Source: Embiotoca jacksoni (lineage: Eukaryota; Chordata; Actinopteri; Embiotocidae). From it: DNA of 64,000 nucleotides. The notes below the pieces were generated by a model. That model had not been told where the DNA came from, did not search any database, and saw nothing but the letters and a program-made list of their open reading frames with translations. The DNA lies in contig JAKOON010000039.1 in assembly GCA_022577435.1 (NCBI GenBank), positions 2,183,349 through 2,247,348 on the forward strand, given 5' to 3'. Shown one piece after another: positions 52,497 through 64,000 of the stretch (position 1 is the stretch's first letter; every line of letters begins with the position of its first letter). The translations under genes were made by a program, and so were the position numbers.

Positions 52497-53769
52497 CAGA
52501 ACGCATATTGCGTTCCCTCACGAATGTCGGATGAACCGGACGTTACCGGCGCGCCTTCACGAAACAGATACGACTCCGCGCGCGAGCCTCCGGACGCACG
52601 CGGACGGACGGACGGACGCTCTCCGAGATAACGCAGGAGGAGACGGACGCGGCAGACGGGTAATGGATCAAAGCGCGTTTCCCAAAACGCATTACGACGC
52701 GTTAACGTCATTACCGCTCCATTACGCCGCCCGATAAAGACGATTGAAGGACAGAAAGCGCCGATCCGTCGGCGCGGCCGGATCGATCCGTTTGACCCCG
52801 GGCCCGACGCTCTACCGCCGGCTGGCCATCTGCGGCGCCGGACGTTATTAAACGAACCCGTAACCTGGAAACGCGACCAAACAACCCGGCGCGCCTTACA
52901 TCCGACTTCAGTTTCATTTCCGTTTCTTTCTTCCGTGTTTTCTTCCGACCGAGAGGAGGTGCCGGATTCCCGCTCTCGCTCTCCGTCCGGAAAAGTTCAT
53001 TCGCCGAGCTACGAATGAACGAGCGCCGCGGAGAGCCCGATGCCTAAATTGCGTTCGCCCCCCCGCCGCCTCGTTTACGGCCGGCGGGGGCCGACGGGCG
53101 CCCTCGTCTAATAACGGGCGGACCTGCGCTCGTTAGAGAGGAGATGCGTTTACGGCCCCCCGCGGGCCTCCCCGTCCTCGCATGTTCGTCTCGAGGTCCC
53201 GGAGCTCGTCGGACAAAGCCGAACGCTCGCCCCTCGCCCCGCCTCTTACCGAGGGCCACTCTGGCCGCCGACGCGTCGTAGTTGATCCAGAAGGAGACCC
53301 AGGAGAGGATGGTGATCAGGATCGATGGCATGTACGTCTGCAAGATGAAGTAGCCGATGTTCCTCTTCAGCTTGAAGCTCAGAGACAGTCGAGGGTAGGC
53401 ACCTGGAGGGGGAAAGAGGGAGAGAGGGACAGAGAGAAAGGGACAGAGAGAGAGGGAGAGAGAGAGAGACAAAGGGAGAAAGAGAGAGAGAGAGAGGGAC
53501 AGAAGAGACAGAGTGACAAAAAGAGAGACAGGGAGCGAGACAGAGAAAGAGGGAGGGAGGGAGGGAGGGTGAGAAAGAGAAGGAGAGAGAGCGAGAGACA
53601 GAGAGAAAGACACATTTCGACACATTTCAAACTGACAGCATCCAACTTTGTTATCCTGAGAAGAGCACGCAGGGACACCTCATGTTTTTGTTTCAGTTTC
53701 CATGACAACCCCGACAGCATGGGTTGGATTTATCGCCATGGTAACAAGAATTTCATTTCTTTCAGTGAG

Positions 53770-53809
<40 letters not shown>

Positions 53810-54218
53810 GAACACTGTAACCCTGTTTTGTGATGATGTGACACAATATTCAGGCTGCTGATAAAAATTCCAGCACTCTGATTTATCGCGTCTCCGCATC
53901 GCCGTAATTCACACGAAGATTCAGACGGATTCGGCGTCACGCCGGCTTCAGAAAGGCAGGCGGCGGCGGCGAGTCGGGAAAAATCAAACGCTTCTGCTGC
54001 GAGGAAGCGTTCCTGTCGTTAATTTGAAACTTCCGCGGATCGTATCTACGACTCGTTACTATTCTTAGCTGCTTTTCCGCTCTCGGTTTGTGTCGGAGGA
54101 GAAGAAGGGCCCGCTACGCTGCCGTTTCCAAACCGTGGGTTTCGGCCAAAGCTACTTGTGGCGAGCGTGGGTCTAATCGACTTCACGCTTGTGTGCACAG
54201 TTGGACCGACTCCATTTG

Positions 54219-54256
<38 letters not shown>

Positions 54257-57200
54257 CAGAGAGACAGAGAGAGACAAAAAAAGATCCTCTCATTAACATT
54301 CAGCGCCCGCTGTTTGTTAGATTGCAATAAACAGGGTCACGTGTACTTCTACAAAAACAGGCCGTTTCTCAAACGGGATTATCGGCCGCCGCCGACGGGA
54401 CTTCCGGAGGACCTCGGCGCCGACCGGACCCGGCGTCGTGTCCCGGCCGTACGTTATTAAGCGCGTTCGGTGTCGCGTCCTCTCGCGCCGCCGGCTGCGA
54501 TTGACGCGTGACAAACTGACGCCGTGTCTGCCGAACGTCAGCGTGGCGGCGTTTCCGCTGGCGACCGGTTTATGGCTTTTACACAAATAAGGAAGCTTTT
54601 TATTTTATTGAAAGCCCTTTGACCTTTCGTTTGACGTCCGCGGTCGCCGTTCGTTTGGGACGCGCGACGCATCTCCGCGGCGACGGAGCGTCCCGCGCGT
54701 CTCCTACACTTTCGTCTACCTTTCCCCGATCGCGTTTACGTCGCATTTGGAGACGAGTGGAGCCGACGTGCGCCCCCTTTTCTCTTTCACCGATTTTCAG
54801 CAAACATCCGGGTGTAACAAATGAGCCGCCGACTATCGCTGTCGAGTGACGCGTGCGATGTGTTCCGGTATTTAGCGGCTGAAGGCGAGCCGGAGGTTCG
54901 CCGGCGCGTGGGCGTCCGACGGCACTGGCTGTAACTGCGACGCGGAACGGCATCCGCGAGTGGGAGGAAGACCGCGTGTGAGGCCGAGGAGGAGGTGGGA
55001 GGAGGAGGTGGAGGATGATGAAAAGGAGGAGGAGGAGGAGGAAGAGGGAAAACAGTTCACCGACAAAGTCCGCGACAGCTCGACGACAGAGTCCCGGAGG
55101 TCTGCCGCGTCTCCTTTTCGTCGCCTCCGTCGCCCCGACAACCGCGCCGCCTGCGTCCGACGTCGTGTAACCCGTCCCACGCACGTTCCACACTTCACGT
55201 TTTAAAAAAAGTCCCACTTCCTTTACAGAGTCAAGTATTTGTTCTGAATTTCAGCGCTGCGTCGTAAACGACGACTGCTTCAAAAAGCTGCTAACGAAGC
55301 GTTTCGAGTTCGAAGGAACGTAATCGAGGACGACCGTCAGATTAATATTTCATATTTAAAGCCGTCGTCGTCGAACAGACGGGAGAATAATTTCGCGCCC
55401 CGCGTCAAACCTACGACGCCCTGGATCGCGGCCTGTTTTTCTGTCGCGGAGTCGTCGCCGTCCGACCTGCTCTCGTTACCGAAACCTTCTTTGGCGCGAG
55501 GCTTCTATATCTGTCTCTCCGCTTTCCCTTTTCTCAGTGATTTGGCAGATTGTTGAAGTCTGTATAAATAATAACTGAAGATCCCCCCCTCCCCGCTGCG
55601 ACTAATTAACGCTCTCCGAAAATACTTTACAAGTTTTCGGGGCCGCGGCCCCCCCCCCCCGGTCCCTCCGGCCCCTGCGGCCCGTCGCGTCGGCCCGCCG
55701 AGCGGACCGAGGGATTAACCGGGCCGTTGTCGGGCGTTCACCTGTGGAAAACACGACGTTTCTGGACACAGCTTGTAATCCACGATGGAGAACTGAGGCA
55801 GCTCGATCCTCGTCACCCCCGTCACGGCCGTATCTCCTCCCTTCCAGTAGAACTCGATGTCGTCTGTGGTGTAGCCATCTGCACGGGAGGAAACGCACAC
55901 ACACACGCACACACGCACACACACACACACACACAACACACACACACACACACATGCGCGCCGAGGTGTAACCATCTGTCCGACCGGCACCGGAGACAGA
56001 GATATGCGGCGTTGCTGATCGTCCGACTGGGCTGCTATTTGGGGAGGGGGGGGGAACAAACATTAATAATAAATAACAAAACGCGTTTGAAGTCGTTTCA
56101 GAGAAGCAGACGTTGCTCTGAAAAGCAAGTGCTTTAATGGGTTTACGCGAGTTCGGGAAAATGTCAAAAGAATAAAAAAACAGAAAACAAAAAAAGAGAC
56201 AAAAAAATACCAACTAAAAACAAAAAGGGGCGGTTGTCATTGTTTGTTCTTGCTTACTTTTTCTGGCTCTCCTACCTTCGTATTATTCAGCTCTACGCAG
56301 TATTTCCCATCCCCTCCGTCCACCCGTCTATCCTCTCGCCCGTTTCTAAGGTCGGCTTGCGGTTGGCGGCGGGGCGAGCGAGCCGGCGCGCATCTCCCTC
56401 TCCGTGGCCGCGTCGTCCGCAAACAGCGGAGAGGCCACGCCGAGCTCGGCTCGTCCGGCCACCCCGGGCCGACCTGCTGCCTGATGCTGACTCAGCCGCC
56501 CCCCTCCCTTCCTCCCTCCCCCTCCTCCCCTTCTCCTTCCCCTCCCCGAAGCGTTACATCCCGAGCTGAAAGCTTTAATTATAAACCAAAGACCTCAAAG
56601 TCCGCGGTTCCACGTTTGCCCGCCGGCGCCACATTAAACTACCGAGGTGACCCCGGGATTCAGTTGTAGGATTATCACGTAAGGTCAACCTCGGACTTTT
56701 TAAACAAACGCCGCAGAACGGTAAAAAGACGCACAAAAACAGAACCGGGTCCGTTGTTTTTTGTGCGTTCCCCCCCCCCTTCCGCTCGAACGCATTTGGC
56801 CCCCGAGCGGTCGGCCCCCCCCGTACTCACAGCTCTCTATCTCCAGGGTGCAGTTCTGTTCGTCCAGAGGATACCGCCTGAGGTCCATCATGCACGCCGC
56901 CGTTGTCGTGATCCTGGAAGAGGAGACGCGGGTGGAGAGAGGAGGGGAAGGGGAATATACTTTAGATGGTGCGTTTCATTTAAGCACATGACATTGAGAG
57001 GCAGACGGACGGACGGGCGGGAAGACGCGGCGCTCCGCTTGGCCTGTTCGTCTTTTCGCCCGGCTCCTCGGCCCGGTAACGTATCGCCGGACGCCGTTGG
57101 CGTCCTCTTCCGAGGACATTATCGCGACGCCTCCGACTTAAAATGCCGACCGCGTAACTGAATACATAATCGCGCCGCCGATCCGCCCTCCGCTCCTTCC

Positions 57201-57935
57201 CGTCGGCGGCGTCCGGGGATCCTTTCAAACGGCTGACGATCGCGCTGTTTGAAATACGCCGCCGAATGGCACGGAATTTCTGAACGATTTCGGCAAAACT
57301 CCGGCCCGATTCAAAGCCGGCCGCTCGGCCGCCGGGTGTCTCCGTTCGGTTGACGCTCGGACGGTCCGAAACATCGACGGAAATTCAAAACGAGGGCTTT
57401 TAACGAGGCCTGTGTTCGTTATCGCCGAGGACGGTGACTCGCCGACGCGTTTTAGGGCAACGGCGCGTCGGGTACATCCGGTCCGAAGCGTCGGAAGTCC
57501 GCTTTCCGTGTTTCGGGTGGTCGACGACGAGATACGTTTGTCCCTTTACAAAGTCTCACTTCACGCCCGATGCCCGAAATGTACGACGGGAGAAGCCGCG
57601 TAAGCTGCCGAAACCTTCGTCTCTCGTCGCTACGGTTACTGTTAAACGTTACGGCGGGACCCGACGAAGCTCGTCTCGCCGAGACGATCGGACCGCGCGC
57701 CGAGCGTAACTCGCCTCAGTCCGTAGAGAACGGTTCCGTCCGGGTGCAGGCGGATCATGCGGTTTTTCACCGTGACGCCGTGGACGAACGACTTCTTGTC
57801 GTTGAGGAAGTACGTGTCGGGGACCCACAGCTGGTCGGCCACCCTGTTGTCCAGAGTCAGGTTGAGGGGGATTCCCAAGTAGGCCAGACGCTTGTCTCTC
57901 CAGTACTGCTGGAAGTACATGGTCAGCGTGTAGTC
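49510..57935 (-). CDS. gabrb3: GABA-A receptor beta subunit, gabrb3-like, exons 4-9 (5' end outside window)
   Basis: Exons, read leftwards: 57715-57935 (221 bp), 56831-56913 (83), 55742-55878 (137, expected 138), 53250-53402 (153), 51302-51549 (248) and 49510-49882, TGA at 49510. Lengths and phases match vertebrate GABRB genes. The product is a pentameric chloride-channel subunit of the Cys-loop family. Visible: DYTLTMYFQQYWRD, the 13-residue Cys loop CMMDLRRYPLDEQNC, loop B YGYTTDDIEFYW, M1 in YFILQTYMPSILITILSW, M2 with TTVLTMTTINTHLRETLP, M3 LMGCFVMVFLALLEYAF, and M4 after IKIPDLTDVNAIDRWSR. Asn in TTIN marks a beta2/beta3 type (beta1 has Ser). QKKLAEK, HGNILLTTLEIHNE, RRRSSQLKIKIPDL and SLFNLIYWLYYV favour beta3 over beta2 and beta4. 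Intron 4 has a GC donor. Two single-base frame breaks occur, in exons 6 and 9 (see findings). Exons 1-3 were searched for up to 64000 and not found. Confidence 0.93.
50570..50632. repeat. Poly-G tract
   Basis: Almost uninterrupted G over about 55 bases, in the intron between exons 8 and 9 of the gabrb3-like gene. A potential G-quadruplex and a likely sequencing trouble spot. Confidence 0.95.
51211..51233. repeat. Poly-C tract just after exon 8
   Basis: A run of 23 C (G on the coding strand) about 70 bp downstream of the exon 8 splice donor. Confidence 0.95.
52434..52494. repeat. (CA)n microsatellite
   Basis: About 30 uninterrupted ca repeats, in the intron between exons 7 and 8 of the gabrb3-like gene. 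Confidence 0.97.
53404..53612. repeat. Purine (GA-rich) tract at the exon 7 acceptor
   Basis: About 200 bp of gagaga/gggaca on the plus strand. On the coding strand it is an unbroken polypyrimidine tract running straight into the CCAG acceptor of exon 7. Homopurine-homopyrimidine DNA of this length can form triplex (H-DNA). Confidence 0.9.
53777..53809. repeat. (CA)n microsatellite
   Basis: An alternating ca run in the intron between exons 6 and 7. Confidence 0.95.
54220..54275. repeat. (GA)n microsatellite
   Basis: A gaga run passing into gagacaga, in the intron between exons 6 and 7. Confidence 0.95.
55895..55954. repeat. (CA)n microsatellite beside exon 6
   Basis: Interrupted ca run about 15-20 bp from the exon 6 acceptor, within the polypyrimidine/branch-point zone of that intron on the coding strand. 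Confidence 0.95.
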
Positions 57936-60900
57936 CTGCGGGGAAAACAAACACAAAAGCGCCGTTAACGGCTCTGAAACATGTAGTGGCTGTTTTTTTT
58001 GTTGTTTTTTTTTCCCCTTTTCTTCATGTACTTTTGCTGAATGACAACCTCCTGTTGTTTCCCCTCAGCGGGGAACCGCCGGGGAAATACGCGCCCTTAG
58101 TAATTCTTTATCGCGCTATCCTCTGAGGTCGTATCTAATTCCTTTGCCTAAAAGCTATTTTCCCCCCCGTCACCCAAACGCCAACGAAATCAAAAGGGCC
58201 GAGTCTCCGCGGTCCCGCCGCTTTTCAAAGTCTCACTTTTGAAAGATGTTTCAGGACAATACTGAATTGTTTTTGTTGTTACTCAGTTCTTGGCCTTACG
58301 TGGGATTTGCTCTAAAACTGCCTTTAATGAATCAAGAGACTTTGTGTTTCCTTTTTTTTTTTCATTTTCTTTGTTTTACCGCGCTCTTACGCGCTTTAAC
58401 GTTTCCCGTCGTCCCTCGCGGCCGCCTTCCAGTATCGCGACGGCGGAAAAGAATCGGGGGAAATCGAACTACGATCGATCGGATCTTAAAACCCTTCGGT
58501 GAATTCTCTCGCGTTAACCCGGGACTCTTCTCGGGATAAAAACCGCCCCCCTCCCTCTCGCAAAGGACTTATTCGCGGTTTTCCCTTTCGAACCGCCGCG
58601 TTCGCGAATATCAAAGCGTCCGTGCGAGCGTCTAATATTTCTTGTGTTTCTCTGTGTAACGAACACTCGCCATCTGGCAGCTAAGCCAAATCGGCGTTGG
58701 CAAGAAGTAATTAAACTCCGGCCGCGAGGACACCGAGGGCTCTCTGAAAATCAAACGTGGACGGTTGCGTAAGTCGATGTTTTTGTTTTGCCTCCGTTCG
58801 AGTAGTATTTGACCGGAGCCGAAGCGGCGGCGGCGGAGGAGGAGGAGGAGGAGGAGGCCGCCGCCCCTCCCTCCATTCCCACCGCAACACATAATCCACT
58901 TACCCGAGCAAACAAGCTCCTCTCCTCTATTTCTCTTTTTCCTCTGACTGTCTCTCCCTCCCTCCCTCCCCCTCCCTCCCTCTTTCTCTGGCCAGTGCCA
59001 CGATCTCCCCTCTGCCCGCTGTGGCGCTGAAATGCAACCGGACCCCGCGCCGAGCTGGCGCCGGCACACGTGTCCGTGTGGCGCTGATGCTTACCGAACA
59101 CACCGGGTTTGACATTTTCCTCCCATTTATTTATTTCTTATTCTTTTTCAACCCACGTTAAACGATGCCAATTCAGGCCGTTGAATTCTCCCTCGTCTTT
59201 TTATTAACGCTTCACGTCCGCTCGACGCGCTTTCCCGGGTTCGGTGAACACGCGGAGATGCGAAAGGGAAGGTCTTAGTCAGCGCAGGACACAGATTGCT
59301 CTCGCAGCACGACGAGGAAAGCTGATTGGCACGGAGCCGCGGATGTGAAGTAGTGGAACCGGGCCGGGTCGGGTAGCCCGCGGGCCCCCGGCGCCGGCCC
59401 GTCGCGGTCGTTAGACACAATCTGCGAGGGGAAGCTGTCAAAATGTCACATTTTAAGGTAAGCGACTACTTTTAGTCGCGAAATCACCTTTTTCTGCCTT
59501 CTCTAAAACAATCCTCTCCCTCGGACCGTTGTCCCGGGACTCTTTCCGCTGAACGACGTCCGAAAGAAATCGACCGATTGGTCCGCGACGGTTTACGCGA
59601 TTCGCAAACTGATTTGTCGCACCTAACACAAATATTTAGTTCTTTGCTCCTCGCGTTGACCTCCGTTAACCCCGTCGCCACGTCTGAGCTCTTCTGTACA
59701 AGAACACATATCGCAAAGACATTTCATCAAAAGGACCGCAACGCTTTTCTGTTGTCAATAGATACGAGAAAACGTCAATACGTTGATCCGCGACGGCAAC
59801 ACCTCCCGCCGGCTATTTCACCCACGAGTAAACGGGAGGAGGAGGGAGGAAGCGAGGAGGGTGGGGAGGAGGAGGCGGTGTCGGGGGACCGAGGTCTCCC
59901 CTCTTATATTGCGTACGTAAACGGGTAGATGGCGCGCTGGCGACAGCGAGGCGCTACGTCACCCCGAGTTGCCGTCGGCGACGGGACAGTAACTCCTCGT
60001 CGCCTTCGAGGAGCTTGCGGCGCAACGTGCGACCGCCCACCGTCCGCGCTGACGTGGTCGGCGTGAACCGATCCCGGCGCCTGGTGGACGTTCGATTTAC
60101 ACACACACACCTCCCTCCTCCCACCGAGCGGTATCACCCCCCCCGCCGGAGTGCCAGCAGGTGGCCGGCCCGGCGAGCGCCTCGCAGCACATAAATGATT
60201 TAAACCGACCGTGCAGCCGGCGCAAACACGCGGCCGAGGAATCCTCATCAATCTTGCATGGAGGCAAATCAAAATGAGTTTCAGATGACGACGAGTTCGG
60301 CTTTGCGTTACCTGCTCGGGAAATGTTCGCTCTTGTTTGTTTTTTTAGGGCGGGAGGGCTCCGGTTCTGACCGACTGGGACTTCGGGTTATGAAGGGGGA
60401 GAGGGGGGGGTTCGCGAGAGCTCCCCGACTCCTACGTACGGATCTCGTCGCCCCCCCACATCTCCTCCCCCGACCCCCACGGCCTTTTTTCCTCGAAGTC
60501 GCAGTGTTGGACTTCCATATATAGGATAATTTCATCACCGTCTAATCTTTTCCGATGTATTGCCTCATAACGACAAGAGAGGGGGAAGGAGGAGGTGGGA
60601 GAGGGGGGCAAATAACGTCGCCCCTGCGACTGCAGCACACATTACTGCCTCCGATCTGATCTCCTTTTATTCATTGCGGTTCACAGAACTCATTCTCTGG
60701 CATGGATTGATTTGTTCGTCGGAGATGCTCCTTGAGACGTTATTGGAAGCCTTTTCTGGCGGAGACGCTGTTGTGGGTTGAGAGTTACATGCTTTTTTTT
60801 TTATTTTTTTTTTTTTTTAAGACTCCACAAGGTCCCAAAAGTGTGTCATGTGCTTAAATAACAGATGCGGTTAGAGACAGCAGTACTCGAGAGCAAAACC

Positions 60901-63900
60901 GGTTCTCGTCTGCCAAAGATTTGCCGTCTCGTAACCCGGAAAATAAAAAAGACGAAACGAAACCTCTCGATGATTATCTGCCGCTTCGGGAGGCGACGGA
61001 CCGAAAGGCCTCCGCTTCCCGGGAAACGTTCGTCAGAGCCGTTCGTTCCGAGTCACTTTCGCGTTTCTTTCTCCGGGGCGATCCGGACATCCGGTCATTT
61101 TTTTGTGTGAATGACGCTGGTCCGAACACAACAGCTAACAAACAAACCAAACAAAATCAACGAGTAGAAAACCCTGCAGAGTTACACTTGTGTTTCGGGC
61201 TGACGGCCGGGGACCTCCTGGACGAGCCCCCGTCGTGACCGCGGCCCGCCGTTCGCCGCTCCTCTTTTCATTCGCTCCGCCGGCACCGAGAAAGGAAACG
61301 AGGCCGGCGCCTGTCGAGGTTTCGTATTTCCCAGGCTGATACCAGCGGCTATTATTACAGAGGGACCGAGAGCCTACCCGCCCCCCTCCGCCTCCCACCC
61401 CCCCCTAAAAAAAAATCGTCGGTAGCGCAGAGAAAAACAAAACGCTCTTTTTTGCGTAGCTGGAAAAACCTATATAAGATAATTAGGGTGACCCGGTTAT
61501 GGCGACATCTGATTCCCGGATCTGCTTTAAACAGGCGACGGACGCGACCGGCCTCCGACCGGCCTGCGCGTCTCAAACCTCGTTACCCCCCCCCCGACGT
61601 CCTTCGGAGGACGTCTACGGCCGTCGAGTACGACGAGTGCTTTGATTACCCGGGACGCGTCCGAACGGGCCCGTCGTGCTGCCGCTGTGAAAACACATCC
61701 AGCAAAACAAACCAGGCGGAGGGAACATTTGGAGAAGCGGAGAGGGAGAGGGAGATCTCTTCACCTCTCCGTAACAACAGGGTTTTTATGTATTATTTTG
61801 TGTTTTTGGTCTCTTTTCTTTCATTTCGACACCCACGCGCGGCCGTGGGCGAACGGACGGACGGCCGGCTCGCTCGGCCCGTTGCAGCGAGCGCGGGCTC
61901 CGACCGCGTCCCCGCGAGAGGGACTCTGCCTCCGCTGCGCCGCCGTGTTCTTTTCCCGAAACGATCCCGAGACTTTCGCGAGGGGCGAGAAGGACGAGCC
62001 GGGACGAAGGCCTCGGCGCCGCCGGATGAGCGTAACGGCCGTGAAAACGCACCCGCGCTTCCTCCATAACGGTGTTTCGCGCCATTTAAACAACGGAGGT
62101 CGGCTCGTTTCCGTGTCTTTCCCAAAATAGAAGCCTCTTAAAAAGCTCTCTTCGTCGAGCGCCGACTGACGCGGACTCGCTCCCGTCTCGTCCCGGTACG
62201 GGTCTGTCGTCTGTCGTCGGCCGAGGCCGCCCCGCCACCGACAAAACCTCAGAGGTCATTAGCGAGCCTCTCTCAGACGCTTTAGCATCTGGCGGCGCTG
62301 GAGCTCGCGCTCCGGGGAGGGCGGGGGACACCGGCGTGGGACGACCTGCCCCCGCCAGGTGGGTTTCGGGACAAGCCAGATGTCGCCTATTTTTTCCCTC
62401 GCTCCTCTCTCTCTCTGCTTTTCTCACACCTTTGATCTCTCTCTCTGCTCTTTTCCGTTTCGCTCGGCCGCTCCACAAATCTCCGGCGCCCCCGCTCCGG
62501 CCTTTATTTCTCGGGTCTCTCCGCGTGCCGATCGCCCGGGTCACGTCACGTCACGTCGCGTGGCGTCGCGTGAAATCCCCGGAGCTAAACGCGGCGCTGA
62601 GGGGCGCTCCGGTGACGTCGAGCGAGTCCACAGCTGAAAACTGCGGCTTTGAACACCCCGTTGAGGTCGGATTGCGTTTCCGGCAACGACTTGCCGTGTA
62701 TTTCTTGCCTTTCTCAAATCTGGGCGTTCGTCCCGGCAGCTGCTCGCCAGCGAAGGAAAAAGAAAGCCCCGAAGCGCCGACGGGATGCTCGTGAAATGCC
62801 GGTAGAAAGCTTCAATATCACTTCGGAGTAAAAGAAGCTTTTTTTTTTTTGCATACTTAACAAATATGAACACAAACATCAGACTACAGTTTCTTTAGGA
62901 CAAACAACAACAGGCCCCGACGACCCTCCCCTTCCGCGCTCGTCTACCTGCGACTTAGTTCAAAACGATCCCCCTTTTTCTGAACCGGGCTTTCGGGAGC
63001 TTCGGTTTTGTCCCGGCTTTTCTACAAGTGAGAACATTTTGGATCTCGCACGCCCACGCTCAAGCTGCACGAAGAGGACCTTTACTCTCAATCTGCCAGA
63101 ACCTTAGGCACTTCTCCTGTTTGCGCTGTATTTTAAAGCACTCTGTTTCTCTCTTCTTTTGCATGGTGGTGGTGGGTGGTGGGTGGGTGGGTGGGGGGGA
63201 GGTGGAGGTGGAGGTGGAGGGAGCGTCGCAGAGCCCGAAACTCATTTCTCCTCACTCCTCACTGCAGATCTCTGCCGCTCGTAGCACAAACGCGCCGGGC
63301 CAGGATCCGAAGCCTCGTTTTGGGCCTCGTGCCGATAAACCCTCTGTAACAACGACTTTTAAGACCGGTTCTCCGCAGTTATGCCCGCGGGTCGGTCCGC
63401 CGGGCCGCCGCGGGGGAAACCGGCAGCTCAAACGTTACTGAAATGAATGCAGTAACGCAGCTTTCGCCAACTTGGCCGTGTTCCTCATCTCCTCCCCTCC
63501 CTCCTTCTCCTAAACAAACAAACAAAAAAAAACAATGAGACAGAACGGCGTTCGTCTGCGCGGCCGCCTGGACAAAAGCGCCCATTATCCGTCCTCCCCC
63601 GTCCCCCTCTTACGGAGCCGACGTCCCCGCGCTAAAAACCGCAGACGGTCCCGGAACTGGGCGAGTATCCTCCGCCGAATGTCACACGCTGAAAATAACA
63701 AACAGCTCGACCGCTGTTGTTTTGGCTTCGACGCTGGACGACGGCCACCGATTGTCCATTTAACGAGCGCCGATGAGCGCAGCCGGCCTCCCGGGGGAAT
63801 CGGTGAGAGATGACACGTGGCGCCTAATTGGTTATTACACATTATTAATTCTATTATTACAGGTGCGAGCCCGTCGTCCCGCGATAACGCGACCTCGTCC

Positions 63901-64000
63901 GCCTTGAAATCGGGTTCCACGCACGACCGCTTTTCATACAAACGGAGGACCGGGTTAGTCGTCTCTCTGACGCTGTTTTTCTTTAAAGTCGCTTTTCCAG
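57936..64000. other. Intron 3 side of the gabrb3-like gene, no exon recognised
   Basis: Upstream of exon 4 on the minus strand, so probably the long intron 3. I looked for exon 3 (68 bp encoding a segment ending near DMVSEVNM) and exon 2 and did not find them. Segments such as 59415-59460, 60245-60300 and 60640-60785 are AT-richer islands in GC-rich DNA that look like conserved non-coding elements. Purine runs at 58840-58860 and poly-T at 60790-60820. Confidence 0.5.

Noticed and set aside
52300..52737. 144-codon plus frame containing a histidine-threonine run
   Set aside because: It is carried by the (CA)n microsatellite and lies antisense in a gabrb3-like intron.
59100..59150. Exon 1 or 2 of the gabrb3-like gene on the minus strand near the ATG at 59115
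   Set aside because: The translation (MSNPVCSVS...) has no signal peptide and no beta-subunit N-terminal motif.

Overview
The window is vertebrate nuclear DNA, almost certainly from a ray-finned (teleost) fish. Split genes with canonical exon phases, compact introns, CpG-rich GC-rich non-coding DNA, abundant CA/GA microsatellites and fish-type tRNA-like and 'ttattaatcccc' retroelement tails all fit. There is no prokaryotic or viral gene content. The species cannot be named from the sequence.

Two conserved genes are recognised, both on the minus strand. The left one (11039 to 6643) is ndfip2, a three-pass membrane adaptor that recruits NEDD4-family ubiquitin ligases; all seven coding exons can be placed. 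The right one (57935 to 49510) is the 3' part of a GABA-A receptor beta subunit, closest to gabrb3, from exon 4 through the stop codon in exon 9; exons 1-3 must lie beyond the right edge. Their splice sites and exon phases are intact, but three single-base frame breaks interrupt otherwise conserved exons (one in ndfip2, two in gabrb3-like). This looks more like uncorrected assembly indels than two independent pseudogenes, though the sequence alone cannot decide.

Between them lies an unusual 32-kb repeat landscape. (i) 15711-30447 is a 14.7-kb array of an octanucleotide, cagacata and variants, with higher-order duplications and three giant but meaningless open frames on the minus strand. It seems to sit in an intron of a small plus-strand gene I infer from three phase-compatible exons (14320-14439, 15028-15195, 32088-32198). 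(ii) 32680-33350 is an AT-rich palindromic minisatellite bracketed by two tRNA-like modules in inverted orientation. (iii) 33435-45155 holds six tandem copies of a 1.9-2.1-kb unit. On the minus strand each unit carries a set of candidate coding exons that join in phase to a first exon at 45652-45446; a hexanucleotide repeat inside one exon varies in length only in frame-preserving steps. (iv) 45900-46280 is a cluster of tRNA-like B-box modules, and 46281-47285 a CT-rich minisatellite.

The remaining stretches (1-4450, 11430-14260, 30450-32080, 47290-49509, 57936-64000) show no exon I can support, only simple repeats, retroelement remnants and some segments that look like conserved non-coding elements. 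The two recognised genes have no evident functional link; they are simply neighbours here.
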